A stretch of DNA of 64,000 bases from Agromyces cerinus (lineage in GTDB: Bacteria; Actinomycetota; Actinomycetes; Actinomycetales; Microbacteriaceae). The notes beneath the pieces are model-generated. The model made no database searches and was not told the DNA's origin. It was given only the letters and a program-made list of their open reading frames with translations. Shown piece after piece: positions 42,703 through 53,428 of this stretch (within the stretch, counting starts at the first letter, position 1; each line of letters begins with the position of its first letter). The DNA lies in contig NZ_JAFBCT010000001.1 in assembly GCF_016907835.1 (NCBI RefSeq), positions 930,001 to 994,000 on the forward strand, given 5' to 3'. Position numbers and translations under genes: made by a program.

Positions 42703-45700
42703 GCCCGATCGCTTGGCTGCGGGCTCGCAAGGGGCTCGCCTCGGGCGTGGTGCTGTCGCTGATGGCGGTCGGCGGCGTCACGGTCGCGGCCATGCACCGC
42801 GGGTTCCCGGTGACCGATCCCGACCTGCGGGCGCGCGAGGTGTGGGTCACCAACGGCGAGGAACTGCTCGCCGGACGACTGAACCGTCAGATCGAGGAAC
42901 TCGATGCGTCCGTCGCGACGCAGTCGAACGGCGCCGACGTGCTCCAAGACGGGGCGGACGTCTTCCTCTACGATCGCGACGCGGGTTCGATCGAGCGGAT
43001 CGACCCCGCCTTCACCACCCTGACGCAGCGTGTCGACGTGCCGATCGGCTCTCGCGTGGCGTTCGGCGGCGATGTGCTCGCCGTGCTGTCGCCGCGCGGC
43101 GAGCTGTGGACGATCCCCGCGGGCGGTGAGCTGTCGTTCGATGCGGCGGGCACGAAGCCCGCGATCGACGTCGGCCCCGACGCCGAGGTCGCGGTCGGCG
43201 CCGACGGCACGACGTTCGTGACCGAACCGGGCGCGCACGAGCTGCACCGGCTCGCCAGCGACGGCGGCCCACCGCTCACGACCGACCTGCCAGGGTTCGG
43301 GGCGCACCAGTTGGCCGCAGTGGGCGATCGCGCGGTCGTGCTCGACACCGAGCGTGACGTGCTGCTCGTCGAGGGTCGCGAGATCGAGCTGCCCGGCGAC
43401 GCGCTGCGGCTGCAGCAGTCCGGGCCCGAGCACGACACGGCCTACGTCGCCGGCGCCGCGTCGCTCCTCGCGGTGCCGCTCGACGGGGCGTCGGTGCGCG
43501 AGATCGACGTGGATGTCGCAGGGGCGGAGCCGGCCCGCTCGGCCGAGGAGGTCGCCGCGCCGGTGTTCGTCGAGGGGTGCGTGCACGGGGCATGGGCGAC
43601 GTCGTCGTCGTATGTCTCGCAGTGCCGCGACGCCGAGCCGCTGCAGTCGCGGATCGAGCCGGTGACGGTGGGCGCCCGGCTCGAGTTCCGGGTGAATCGC
43701 GATGTGGTCGCGCTGAACGACCTGAACTCGGGCAACACCTGGCTCGTCGACGCGAACCTCCGTCTCGTGGACAACTGGGAGGAGGTCACGCCGCCCGAGG
43801 AGTCCGATGAGCTGGAGGGCGACGAGAAGAGCGCCCAGCAGGTGTTCGAGGACACGCTCGCGGAGCGCACGGAGTCCAACCGCCCGCCGACGGCGCGTGA
43901 CGACGAGCTCGGGGTGCGACCCGATCGCACGACACTGCTGGAGGTGCTCGAGAACGACACCGACCCCGACGGCGATGTGCTCACCATCACGTCGGTGCCC
44001 GAGGTCGCGGCATCCCTCGGCCGTCTCGAGCTGATCGACGACGGTCGTGCGCTGCAGTTCACGCCGGCCGACGGCGCGGCCGGAACGGTGTCGTTCCGCT
44101 ACTCCGTCGAAGACGGACGATCGGGTGCCGCCGAAGCAGCGGTGAACGTCCGCATCGTGCCGGCCGGCGAGAACGCGGCGCCGGTCGCCTCGCGGGAGGC
44201 GGCGGTCGGCGTGGAGCAGGGGCAGCAGATCAGCTACAACGTGCTCTCCGACTGGACGGATCCCGACGGCGACGACGTCTTCCTCGTGAACGCGTCGCCG
44301 ACGGGCGGGGATACGGTCCGCTTCAGCCCCGACGGGTTCGTCACGTTCGAGCATCGGAGCGGCGAGCTCGGGCTGAAGGAGGTCGCGTACACGGTCTCCG
44401 ACGGGCAGACGTCCGCCTCCGGCACGCTGACCGTCGACGTGCAGGCCGTCGGGTCGCTGAACCCCGTGGGCACACCGGACTTCGAGCAGGGCTTCGCCGG
44501 CGAGACCGTGCTCCTCGAGCCGCTGGCGAACGACCTCAGCCCGTCCGGAGCGCCACTCGCGCTGCTCGGCATCGACGAGATCCCGGGCGGCCTCACGGCG
44601 ACGCCCGACCTCGAGCGGGGCACGATCGCGTTCTCCTCGCCCGAGCCGGGTGACTTCACCGTGCTGTACGACCTCGGCGCAGGGGCATCCGTCAGCGTCG
44701 GCCTCGTTCGCGTGCGCATCGTCGAGCAGCCCGCGGCGGACCCGCCGCCCATCGCCGTCGTCGACACCGCGTACCTCCGCCCGGGAGAGCCGACCACGGT
44801 GTCGGTGCTCGCGAACGACGTGTCCCCGTCGGGTCGGGTGCTGGCCGTGCAGTCCGTCGACGCCACCGGGATCGACGATCTCGTGTCGGTCGAGGTGCTG
44901 ACGAACACCGCCCTGCGCATCTCGGCGGTCGAGGCGCTCGACCGCCAGCTGCAACTGCGATACACGATCTCCGACGGCAGCGGCGTCTCGAGCGCCACCG
45001 TCACCGTCGTTCCGGTGCCCCCGCTCGTGAAGCACCAACCGCCGGTCGCGGTGGACGACACGGCGAAGGTGCGCGCCGGCGACATCGCGACGGTGGACGT
45101 GCTCGGCAACGACTACCACCCGGATGCCGCCGCGATGCGGGTGCTGCCGGAACTCGCCTCGACCGAGCTCGGCGGGGGCGTCGCCTTCGTCGACCGTTCC
45201 CGGGTGCGCTTCCAAGCGCCGGAGGAGCCCGGCACGTACACGGCGGTCTACTCCGTCGTCGACGACTTCGAGCAGACCGCCCGCGCGAGCATCGGCTTCA
45301 CCGTCGTCGCCCGCGACGACGAGGGGAACACCGCCCCAGCCCTGCCACCGCTCACCTCGCGCACGTTCGCAGGCTCCGCCGTCACCGTCGACATCCCGCT
45401 CGACGGACTCGACCCCGACGGCGATTCGCTCGTGCTCACCGGTGTGCTCGGCGGGGCGACCCTCGGCCGCGTCGTCGAACAGACGAGCACGTCGATCACG
45501 TACGAGGCGTTCGAGGGCTCCAGCGGCACCGACACGATCACCTACGAGGTGCACGACGCGCTCGGCGAACGGGCCACCGGGTCGATCCGGATCGGGGTGA
45601 TCCCGCCGCCCGAGACCTCGGCCCCGCCGAACGCCGTCGACGACGCGATCGAGATGAAACCCGGTCGTCGCGCCTCCGTCGAGGTGCTCCTGAACGACTC

Positions 45701-47924
45701 GGACCCGAGCGGACGCGCGCTCGGCGTCGTCGACCTCCCGCAGGTCGACGACGCCCTCGAGGCCGAGATCGACGACCGCCGCCGCGTGGTCGTCACGGCG
45801 CCCGAGCACGAAGGCGCGTTCACCCTGCGGTACGAGGTCTCCAACGGGCACGGCGGCGCCGACACGGCGTTCGTCCAGGTCGTCGTGAAGCACGACGCGA
45901 CGGTGCTGCCCCCGACCGCATCGGATCAGGTCCTCGAACCGGCCGACGTCGTGGGCGTCGACACGGTGCGGGTGGACCCCTTGCGCGAGGCCACCAACCC
46001 CGGAGGCCTCGTCGACGACCTCACCGTGCGGCTCGAGGGACCGAACGCCGACCGGGCGACGCTACTCCAGGACGGCAGCGTCGAGGTGCGCCCGAGCTCG
46101 CGCCGATTCGCCGTCGCGTTCCGGCTCACGAACGAGCTCGACGAGCTCGACGCGATGGCGTTCATCGTCGTTCCGGCCGCCGGCGAGGACGCGGCCGACC
46201 CGTACCTCGCCGATCTCGATCGGATCGTCGTGCCCATGAACGGGCGCATCTCCTGGCAGGTCTCCGACATCGTCGTGGCGCCGTCGGGCCGCCCGGTGCG
46301 ATCGCTGAGCGCGACGAGCACGAACTGGGCGGAGTCGTCGTTCGTCGACGAGCAGACCCTGCAGTACGTGCCGAAGCGGGACTACCGCGGCGAGGCATCG
46401 GTCACCTTCGAGGTCACCGACCGGGCCGACGCGAAGTCCGGCGACCGGCGCAACGTCTTCCTCACCATCCCGGTCTTCGTCGGCGACCCCGAGTTCGCCG
46501 ACACCCCGCCCGTCTTCACCCCGCGTTCCGAGACCATCGAGGCCGGCGAGGCTCCGCTCGCGATCGATCTCCGAGCATCGACCGACCACCCGAACCCGGC
46601 GATGCTCGAACGCGTCGGCTATGCGAACCTCCGCGGCGCGACGCCGGACATCGAGGCGACCGTGGCCGGCGGCATCCTCACCGTCTCCGCTCCACTCGGC
46701 GTCGCGACGGGAACGGCGACGCGACTCTCGTTCGACGTCGTGCTCGGCGAGTTCACCGTGCCGGGCCACGTCGACGTCACCGTCGTCTCATCGACCCGTG
46801 CGAAGCCCCAGGCGCTCGACGACGGACCGTTCGAGATGCTCCGCAGCGACTCGCAGACGCTCGACGTGCTCGCCAACGACGTCAATCCGTTCCCCGGAAC
46901 GGCGCTGCAGGTCGTCGCCGCCGAGATCGACCAGACGGATGTCGGTTCGAGCGCCACGGTGACCCACACGTCGACGGGGATCACCGTGCAGACCGGCGCC
47001 TCGTTCACGGGAACCCTCAGCGTGATCTACCGCATCCAGGACGCGACGAAGGATCCGAGCCGACAGACCCAGGGCCGGGTCATGGTGACCGTTCGCGATC
47101 GACCCGAGGCGCCGAAGGCCCCCGTGATCGTCTCGGAGCAGAACGGTGCGGTGAGCGTGCGCTGGTCGGCTCCGCCCGACAACAACTCGACGATCTCGGG
47201 CTACCGGCTGTCCTGGAACGGCGGCAGCACCGACTTCACCGCCGATGCCGCAGGACTCGTGCACACGATCTCGGGTCTGGCGAACGGCACGGCGTATCGC
47301 TTCCAGGTCGAGGCCGTCAACGGCATCGGCACGTCGGGTGCCTCGCCATCGAGCGCCTCGGGCACGCCGTTCGGCCTGCCGGGCGCACCCGCGAGCGCGA
47401 ACCTCGTGGCGTCGGCGTCGGGCGACGCGCGACTCTCGCTGAGCTGGGCGGCGCCGAACGACGACGGCGGACGCGGCATCTCGCGCTACGAGTGGACGTT
47501 CGAGGGCACTCCCGGTGGTTCGGGCACCGCGACGGGCACCACGGCGTCGGCGACCGGTGCGAACGGCACTGGCTCCCGGTACTTCGTTGCCGCGTGCAAC
47601 ATCGCCGGGTGCGGGCCCCGCACCATGTCGGGCACGGCGACGCCCACCGCGCCGTGGGTTCCGGTCAACGCGACCACGGTGACGCAGAGCACCTGCCCCG
47701 AACCCGACGAGACGTACACGAACCCGCCGACGAACGCCGAACGCGGATGCACGATGAACCCCGCGGGAATGCTCTCGGCGGGCACGGCCATCGACGCCGT
47801 CTGCCGTTCGCAACGATGGGGTGAGAGCTACTTCTACATGGCCCAGGCGAGCGGCGTCTACAACGGATGGTTCGTGCTGGCCGCACACACGAACCGCGGC
47901 GCGCGCACCGTGCCCGACTGTTGA
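42699..47924 (+). CDS. Giant surface protein 1: propeller-like, Ig/cadherin-like repeats, FN3, Cys-rich tail
   Basis: 1741 residues. N-terminal TM/signal anchor (about 8-30), then MHRGFPVTD and a region to about 390 with repeated short beta motifs like a beta-propeller, holding a Cys pair (EGCVHG, SQCRD). From about 394 to 1467 run roughly ten Ig/cadherin-like units with the signature V-L-x-N-D-x-D-P-D/S-G (for example LLEVLENDTDPDGD, VSVLANDVSPSG). Two FN3 domains follow, then a ~90-residue tail with four Cys ending TVPDC. GTG 42699 overlaps the preceding stop by four bases. Probably a membrane-anchored extracellular adhesin or wall-spanning scaffold. A paralogue follows. Confidence 0.9.
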   Translation: MSPIAWLRARKGLASGVVLSLMAVGGVTVAAMHRGFPVTDPDLRAREVWVTNGEELLAGRLNRQIEELDASVATQSNGADVLQDGADVFLYDRDAGSIERIDPAFTTLTQRVDVPIGSRVAFGGDVLAVLSPRGELWTIPAGGELSFDAAGTKPAIDVGPDAEVAVGADGTTFVTEPGAHELHRLASDGGPPLTTDLPGFGAHQLAAVGDRAVVLDTERDVLLVEGREIELPGDALRLQQSGPEHDTAYVAGAASLLAVPLDGASVREIDVDVAGAEPARSAEEVAAPVFVEGCVHGAWATSSSYVSQCRDAEPLQSRIEPVTVGARLEFRVNRDVVALNDLNSGNTWLVDANLRLVDNWEEVTPPEESDELEGDEKSAQQVFEDTLAERTESNRPPTARDDELGVRPDRTTLLEVLENDTDPDGDVLTITSVPEVAASLGRLELIDDGRALQFTPADGAAGTVSFRYSVEDGRSGAAEAAVNVRIVPAGENAAPVASREAAVGVEQGQQISYNVLSDWTDPDGDDVFLVNASPTGGDTVRFSPDGFVTFEHRSGELGLKEVAYTVSDGQTSASGTLTVDVQAVGSLNPVGTPDFEQGFAGETVLLEPLANDLSPSGAPLALLGIDEIPGGLTATPDLERGTIAFSSPEPGDFTVLYDLGAGASVSVGLVRVRIVEQPAADPPPIAVVDTAYLRPGEPTTVSVLANDVSPSGRVLAVQSVDATGIDDLVSVEVLTNTALRISAVEALDRQLQLRYTISDGSGVSSATVTVVPVPPLVKHQPPVAVDDTAKVRAGDIATVDVLGNDYHPDAAAMRVLPELASTELGGGVAFVDRSRVRFQAPEEPGTYTAVYSVVDDFEQTARASIGFTVVARDDEGNTAPALPPLTSRTFAGSAVTVDIPLDGLDPDGDSLVLTGVLGGATLGRVVEQTSTSITYEAFEGSSGTDTITYEVHDALGERATGSIRIGVIPPPETSAPPNAVDDAIEMKPGRRASVEVLLNDSDPSGRALGVVDLPQVDDALEAEIDDRRRVVVTAPEHEGAFTLRYEVSNGHGGADTAFVQVVVKHDATVLPPTASDQVLEPADVVGVDTVRVDPLREATNPGGLVDDLTVRLEGPNADRATLLQDGSVEVRPSSRRFAVAFRLTNELDELDAMAFIVVPAAGEDAADPYLADLDRIVVPMNGRISWQVSDIVVAPSGRPVRSLSATSTNWAESSFVDEQTLQYVPKRDYRGEASVTFEVTDRADAKSGDRRNVFLTIPVFVGDPEFADTPPVFTPRSETIEAGEAPLAIDLRASTDHPNPAMLERVGYANLRGATPDIEATVAGGILTVSAPLGVATGTATRLSFDVVLGEFTVPGHVDVTVVSSTRAKPQALDDGPFEMLRSDSQTLDVLANDVNPFPGTALQVVAAEIDQTDVGSSATVTHTSTGITVQTGASFTGTLSVIYRIQDATKDPSRQTQGRVMVTVRDRPEAPKAPVIVSEQNGAVSVRWSAPPDNNSTISGYRLSWNGGSTDFTADAAGLVHTISGLANGTAYRFQVEAVNGIGTSGASPSSASGTPFGLPGAPASANLVASASGDARLSLSWAAPNDDGGRGISRYEWTFEGTPGGSGTATGTTASATGANGTGSRYFVAACNIAGCGPRTMSGTATPTAPWVPVNATTVTQSTCPEPDETYTNPPTNAERGCTMNPAGMLSAGTAIDAVCRSQRWGESYFYMAQASGVYNGWFVLAAHTNRGARTVPDC

Positions 47925-47925
47925 A

Positions 47926-47940
47926 CGGGGGCGTCCCCCG
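47926..47940 (+). terminator. Weak hairpin after giant gene 1
   Basis: CGGGGGCGTCCCCCG, 6-bp stem right after the stop, no T-run; may reduce read-through into the second giant gene. The following leader (to 48075) has no gene; TACCGT at 48004-48009 is a possible -10. Confidence 0.3.
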
Positions 47941-48075
47941 CAGGCGAGGCGGGCATTGCGACGAGGGGAGTCCTGCCCATGTCGACTCCGCCCGCGATCG
48001 TGTTACCGTGTACCCCGGTGTGGGGGTTGAGCTCGGCGCCGGTACCGAGGTCGAGCGGAACAGGGGAGTGACGGA

Positions 48076-51000
48076 GTGAGTACCTTCACGTCTTGGGTGC
48101 GCACTCGCAAGGCTGCCGCATCGACCGTGGCGATCTCACTGCTCGCAGGCATTCCGCTCACCTTCGCCGTGCTCCATCAGGGCTTCCCCGTGACCGACGT
48201 CGACCTCGCGGCCCGCGAGGTGTGGGTCACCAACGGCAAGGAACTGCTCGCGGGTCGGCTCAACCGGCAGATCGAAGAACTCGATGCCGCGGTCAATACC
48301 GCATCGAACGCGTTCGACGTGCTGCAGGACGGCGACGATGTCTTCCTCTACGACGAGAGCCTCGGCTCGATCGAGCGCATCGATCCCGCGTTCACCACGC
48401 TCGGCCAGGGCATCGCCGCCCCTCCGGGGTCCGAGGTCGACCACGGCGGCGAGACGCTCGCGATCGTCTCGCCGAAGGGCGAGCTCTGGGTCACGGGTGC
48501 CGCGGGCGATCTGCAGCTGAACCCTGCCGACACCGAGCCGATCGCCCAGCTCGGCAAGGGCGCGCACGTCGCGGTATCGAACGACGGCGTCGTCTACGCG
48601 AGCTCCGCTGCCGACGACGAGCTCGTGAAGATCACGTCGCCGGGCAGCGGACCCGAGACGAGCGAGCTCCCGGCGATCGGCGAGCATCAGCTGTCGATCG
48701 TCGGCGACGAGCCGGTGGTGCTCGACACCGAGAAGAACGCGCTCATCATCGGTGGCAGCGCGCGGCAGCTCGATGAGACGGCGCTCAAGATCCAGCAGGT
48801 CGGCGCCGAGAGCGACTCGGTGCTCCTCGCGTCGGGCGAGGGCCTCCTGCGGGTTCCGCTCGCGGGCGGAGACGTCGAGGCGATCGCCGCCGACATCGAT
48901 GCTCCGACCACTGCCGACGAGGTCGCGAGCCCGGTCTGGCTCGACGGGTGCGCCCACGGGGCGTGGGCGGGCGTCGGCCGGTACGTCAGCGCCTGCGACG
49001 GACGTGAACCGGCCGTGCAGACCATCGACCAGGTCACCGCCGGTTCGCGCCTCGAGTTCCGCGTGAACCGCAGCGTCATCGCGCTGAACAACCTGTCGAA
49101 CGGCAACGTGTGGCTCGTCGACTCCAACATGCGCCTCGTCGACAACTGGGACGAAGTGACTCCGCCCGATGAGAGCGACGCCGAGGAGGGCGACGAGAAG
49201 GCGTCCCAGCAGACCTTCGAGGACACGCTCGCCGAACGCAGCGAGACGAACCGGCCGCCCACCGCGCGCGACGACGAGTTCGGTGTGCGCCCGGGGCGCA
49301 CGACGCTGCTCGAGGTGCTCGAGAACGACACGGACCCCGACGGCGACGTGCTGACCGCGACGAACGTCGGCGAGATCGCCGAGGAGTCGGGCAAGCTCGA
49401 GGTCATCGACGGCGGCCGAGCGCTGCAGTTCACCCCGGCGCCGGGGGCTTCGGGCACGGTGTCGTTCCAGTACACGGCCGACGACGGACGCCTCGGCGTC
49501 GCACAGGCCCATGTCGACGTGACGATCCGCCCGATCGCCGAGAACAACCCGCCCGTCGCCATCCGCGAGGGCGCGATCAGCGTCGAGCAGGGCAAGGCGA
49601 TGGGCTACAACGTGCTCAGCGACTGGATCGATCCCGACGGCGACGACGTCTTCCTCGTGAGCGCCTCGCCGACCACCGGCGACTCCGTCCGGTTCGCTCC
49701 CGACGGCTTCGTCACCTTCGAGCACAAGACCGGTGAACTCGGCACCAAGGAGGTGCAGTTCGTCGTCTCCGACGGCACGGTCACCTCGGCCGGGGTGCTG
49801 ACCGTCGAGGTCAAGGAACCGGGCGCGCTGAACCCGGTCGGCACTCCCGACTTCGCCGAGGTCTTCGCCGGCGAGACGGTGATGATCGAACCGCTCGCCA
49901 ACGACCTCAGTCCGTCGGGAGAGCCGCTGGCGCTCCTCGGGGTCGAGGGCACGCCGTCCAGCGCCTCCGTGACCCCGAACCTCGAGCGGGGTGCCATCGC
50001 CTTCTCGTCCCGGCAGGTCGGCAGCCACATCTTCATCTACAACCTCGGCGCCGGTGCGGCGACGAGCGTCGGCCTGATCCGCGTCGACGTCAAGGAGGCT
50101 CCGGGGGAGTCGCCGCCCCCGATCGCGGTGAAAGACACCGCGTACCTCCGTCCGGGCGAGCCGACGACCCTGCCGGTGCTCATCAACGACGTCTCGCCGA
50201 GCGGCCGGGTGCTCGCCGTGCAGACCGTCGACACCGAGGCATCCGGCGACCTGCTCTCGGTCGAGGTGCTGAACAACGCGGTCGCGAGGATCACGGCGTC
50301 CGAGGCGCTCACCGAGCAGCTCCAGTTCGCGTACACCGTGTCAGACGGCATCGCGACCTCGACGACCACCGTCACCGTCGTGCCCGTTCCGCCGCTCGTC
50401 AAGCACCAGCCACCGGTCGCCGTCGACGACGCGGTCGCCGTGCGCGCGGGCGACATCGTGACCGTGCCGGTGCTCGAGAACGACTACCACCCCGATGCCG
50501 CGCCGATCACGCTCGACAGCGAGCTCGCCGATGTCAGCGGCGCAGGCGGGCTCGCCTTCACCTCCGAGGGAACGGTCCGCTACCAGGCGCCGAAGAAGCC
50601 CGGCGTCTACTCCGTCGGCTACCGCATCTCCGACGACTACGAGCAATCGGCCTCGGCCGTCGTGCGCTTCACGGTCGTCGCTCCCGATGCCGAGGGCAAC
50701 CGCGCACCGCTCCCGCTGCCGCTGACCTCCCGCACCTTCGAGGGCACCGCCGTCAAGATCGACATCCCCCTCGACGGCCTCGACCCCGACGGCGACTCCG
50801 TCACCCTCGTCGGCATCACCACGCCGCCCTCGCTCGGTCGCATCACCGACATCGGCAGCACGCACATCAGCTACGAGGCGAACGCGGGCTCTGCCGGCAC
50901 CGACACCTTCACCTACGAGGTCGCCGACACCAGCGGCGCCTCTGCGACCGGCACGATCCGCATCGGCGTCATTCCGCGACCTTCCGAGGCGCTGCCGCCG

Positions 51001-53385
51001 AACGCGGTCGACGACGTCGTCGAACTCCGGCCCGGCCGTCGCGCGGCGATCGACGTGCTCGCGAACGACTCCGACCCGAGCGGCTACCCGATCAAGGTGC
51101 AGAAGAAGCTGCCCGAGGTGGGCGATGGACTCACCGCGAGCGTGAAGAACAACCGCGTGCTCGTCGAGGCGCCCGAGGCCGAGGGCGGCAGCTCGGTGCG
51201 GTACGAGATCACCAACGGGCACGGCGGCGCCGACGGCGCGTTCATCCAGGTGCTCGTCGCGAAGGACGCGAAGATCGAACCGCCGACCGCGCGCGACAAG
51301 ATCGTGGAGCCGAAGCAGGTCGCCGACAAGAGCAGCGTGACCGTCGACCCGCTGAAGGACGCCCAGAACCCCGGCGGACTCGTCGAAGACCTCGCGGTCG
51401 CCGTCGAGGGGCCGAACTCCGAGAACGCCGAGGTGATGAGCGACGGCACCGTCAAGGTCACCCCGACGTCGGAGCGCCAGGCGATCGCCTACCGCCTGAC
51501 GAACGAGGTCGACGACCTGACGGCGATGGCCTTCATCGTCGTGCCCCCGAACGTCGCCCCCGATGACGACGAGCAGAAGGAGCAGGAGCAGGTCTTCCCG
51601 CCTCCGTACCTCGCCGACCTCGGTCCGCAGATCGTGCGCATGAACGGCACGATCTCGTGGAACCTCGGCGACATCGTGATCGTGCCCTCCGGCAAGCCGG
51701 CGCGCATCCTCTCCGCGACGGCGTCCAACAGCGACGGCACGTCTCCGATGACGGATGCCTCGACGCTCACCTACACCCCGGCGGAGGACTACCGCGGGCC
51801 GGCGAGCGTGACCTTCGAGGTGACCGACGGCGAGAGTGCGACCGACCCGAAGGGCAGGAAGGCGTTCCTCACGATCAACGTGACCGTCGGCGACCCGAAC
51901 TTCGAAGACGTGCCGCCGTCGTTCACGCCCCGCACCGTGCAGGTCGAGGCCGGAGAGGCCGCGCAGGAGATCGATCTGCGCGAGTCGAGCGGCCACCCGA
52001 GCGACGCGATCCTGCAGCAGCTGACGTACAACGGCCTGCAGGGCCAGAGCGAGGACTTCACGGCGAGCCTCAACGGGTCGATGCTCACCGTCGGCTCGCC
52101 TCTCGGCGTGCAGCCCGGCACGAAGACGACGCTCACGTTCACGGTCGACTACAAGGAGTTCTCGGTCCCCGGATCGATCGACGTCGAGGTCGTGAGCTCC
52201 TCCAGGCCGACCGCGCAGGTTCGCGACGACGGCCCTGTCGAGATGGAGCCCGCGACGAGCAAGGGCATCGACGTGCTCGCCAACGACCTCAACCCGTTCG
52301 AGTCCGACGGCGTGCCGCTCAGGATCATCGATGCCCAGATCGATCAGGCGTCGGTCGGGTCCACGGCGAGCGTGAGCTACACCGCTTCCGACATCACGGT
52401 CACGACCGGCCCGACGTTCACGGGCGAGCTGAGCATCGTCTACCGGGTGCAGGACGGCACGAAGGATCCGTTGCGCGAGGTGACCGGCCGGGCGACCGTG
52501 ATCGTGCGCGCCCCGCCCGACCGGCCCGCGCAGCCTGTGGCATCCGCCGGCGACGGGGCCGCCACCATCAGGTGGCAGGCGCCCGCGACCAACAACTCTC
52601 CGATCATCGACTACACCGTTCGTTGGTCGGGCGGCGAGAAGACCTTCCCTGCCGACGCTGCGGGTTCGAACCAGCCGATCGGCAACCTGACCAACGGTCA
52701 GGGGTACGCGTTCACCGTGACCGCGAGGAATGAGAAGGGCAGCTCCGCGGCATCGCCCGCGAGTGACACCGTGACGCCCTACGGCACGCCCACGGCCCCG
52801 CGCAACGTGTCGATCAGCGCGGGCGGCACCGCGCCCGCCACGCTGAACATGAACTGGAGCGAGCCGTCGATCACCGGCGGCGGATCCCTGCAGTACAAGT
52901 GGCGCCTGAACGGCGGGGCCTGGAACTACACGAACGCGACGTCGGCGTCGACCGGCGGCGCGAGCGCGGGCACCTGGACCGTCGAGGTGCAGGCGATCAA
53001 CCGGGGCAGCGGCCAGACGGGTCCCGGCGCGAGCGCCTCGACCGTCGTCAGCAACCCGCAGCCGTCGGGATCGATCGGCAAGGGCGCGAGCATCTCGTGC
53101 CAGAGCGGCGGCGGCGGCTGCGCCGAGGTGCGCATCACCTGGTACAACATGGATCCCGGCACCTACAAGGTCTACGCCACGATCAACGGCGGCGCGGTGG
53201 GCAGCTACAAGGAGACCATGTCCATCGGAGCCGACGGCCGCGCGCAGCTGCAGAACCACCTCGGTGTGCGATCGGCGGGCGAGACGATCGCGGTGCACTT
53301 CGAGAACGTGAGCGGTGGCACCTCTCGCACGCTCGGTGCCATCAGCGGCAGTCAGTGGAACAGCATCAACTTCAACTCGTGGTGA
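48076..53385 (+). CDS. Giant surface protein 2: paralogue with a different C-terminal domain
   Basis: 1769 residues. Same order as protein 1: N-terminal anchor (about 12-32, AVLHQGFPVTD), propeller-like region with the Cys pair (DGCAHG, SACDG), Ig/cadherin-like units from about 392, FN3 domains from about 1478. Long stretches match protein 1 nearly word for word, such as REVWVTNG...ELLAGRLNRQIEELDA and VKHQPPVAVDD. The last ~100 residues differ completely: ISCQSGGGGCAEVRITWYN leads into a beta-rich end (NSINFNSW) instead of the Cys-rich tail. GTG 48076 follows AGGGGAG. The 151-bp gap before it is the only sizeable gap within the block. Confidence 0.9.
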   Translation: MSTFTSWVRTRKAAASTVAISLLAGIPLTFAVLHQGFPVTDVDLAAREVWVTNGKELLAGRLNRQIEELDAAVNTASNAFDVLQDGDDVFLYDESLGSIERIDPAFTTLGQGIAAPPGSEVDHGGETLAIVSPKGELWVTGAAGDLQLNPADTEPIAQLGKGAHVAVSNDGVVYASSAADDELVKITSPGSGPETSELPAIGEHQLSIVGDEPVVLDTEKNALIIGGSARQLDETALKIQQVGAESDSVLLASGEGLLRVPLAGGDVEAIAADIDAPTTADEVASPVWLDGCAHGAWAGVGRYVSACDGREPAVQTIDQVTAGSRLEFRVNRSVIALNNLSNGNVWLVDSNMRLVDNWDEVTPPDESDAEEGDEKASQQTFEDTLAERSETNRPPTARDDEFGVRPGRTTLLEVLENDTDPDGDVLTATNVGEIAEESGKLEVIDGGRALQFTPAPGASGTVSFQYTADDGRLGVAQAHVDVTIRPIAENNPPVAIREGAISVEQGKAMGYNVLSDWIDPDGDDVFLVSASPTTGDSVRFAPDGFVTFEHKTGELGTKEVQFVVSDGTVTSAGVLTVEVKEPGALNPVGTPDFAEVFAGETVMIEPLANDLSPSGEPLALLGVEGTPSSASVTPNLERGAIAFSSRQVGSHIFIYNLGAGAATSVGLIRVDVKEAPGESPPPIAVKDTAYLRPGEPTTLPVLINDVSPSGRVLAVQTVDTEASGDLLSVEVLNNAVARITASEALTEQLQFAYTVSDGIATSTTTVTVVPVPPLVKHQPPVAVDDAVAVRAGDIVTVPVLENDYHPDAAPITLDSELADVSGAGGLAFTSEGTVRYQAPKKPGVYSVGYRISDDYEQSASAVVRFTVVAPDAEGNRAPLPLPLTSRTFEGTAVKIDIPLDGLDPDGDSVTLVGITTPPSLGRITDIGSTHISYEANAGSAGTDTFTYEVADTSGASATGTIRIGVIPRPSEALPPNAVDDVVELRPGRRAAIDVLANDSDPSGYPIKVQKKLPEVGDGLTASVKNNRVLVEAPEAEGGSSVRYEITNGHGGADGAFIQVLVAKDAKIEPPTARDKIVEPKQVADKSSVTVDPLKDAQNPGGLVEDLAVAVEGPNSENAEVMSDGTVKVTPTSERQAIAYRLTNEVDDLTAMAFIVVPPNVAPDDDEQKEQEQVFPPPYLADLGPQIVRMNGTISWNLGDIVIVPSGKPARILSATASNSDGTSPMTDASTLTYTPAEDYRGPASVTFEVTDGESATDPKGRKAFLTINVTVGDPNFEDVPPSFTPRTVQVEAGEAAQEIDLRESSGHPSDAILQQLTYNGLQGQSEDFTASLNGSMLTVGSPLGVQPGTKTTLTFTVDYKEFSVPGSIDVEVVSSSRPTAQVRDDGPVEMEPATSKGIDVLANDLNPFESDGVPLRIIDAQIDQASVGSTASVSYTASDITVTTGPTFTGELSIVYRVQDGTKDPLREVTGRATVIVRAPPDRPAQPVASAGDGAATIRWQAPATNNSPIIDYTVRWSGGEKTFPADAAGSNQPIGNLTNGQGYAFTVTARNEKGSSAASPASDTVTPYGTPTAPRNVSISAGGTAPATLNMNWSEPSITGGGSLQYKWRLNGGAWNYTNATSASTGGASAGTWTVEVQAINRGSGQTGPGASASTVVSNPQPSGSIGKGASISCQSGGGGCAEVRITWYNMDPGTYKVYATINGGAVGSYKETMSIGADGRAQLQNHLGVRSAGETIAVHFENVSGGTSRTLGAISGSQWNSINFNSW

Positions 53386-53428
53386 CCCGGCGTCACCAGC
53401 ACAGCCAGAACATCTCAGAGGAGCACGT

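Noticed and set aside
42336..45893. 1185-codon open frame on the minus strand opposite giant gene 1
   Set aside because: Mirror of a high-GC coding frame: low-complexity Arg/Asp/His/Val-rich translation, no recognisable domain, no ribosome site. Same for the minus-strand frames at 50341-53685, 55278-58229 and 10842-12596.
42699..53385. Assembly artefact creating a duplicated giant gene
   Set aside because: The two copies differ at many positions throughout, have different spacings and unrelated C-termini, so this is a real old duplication.
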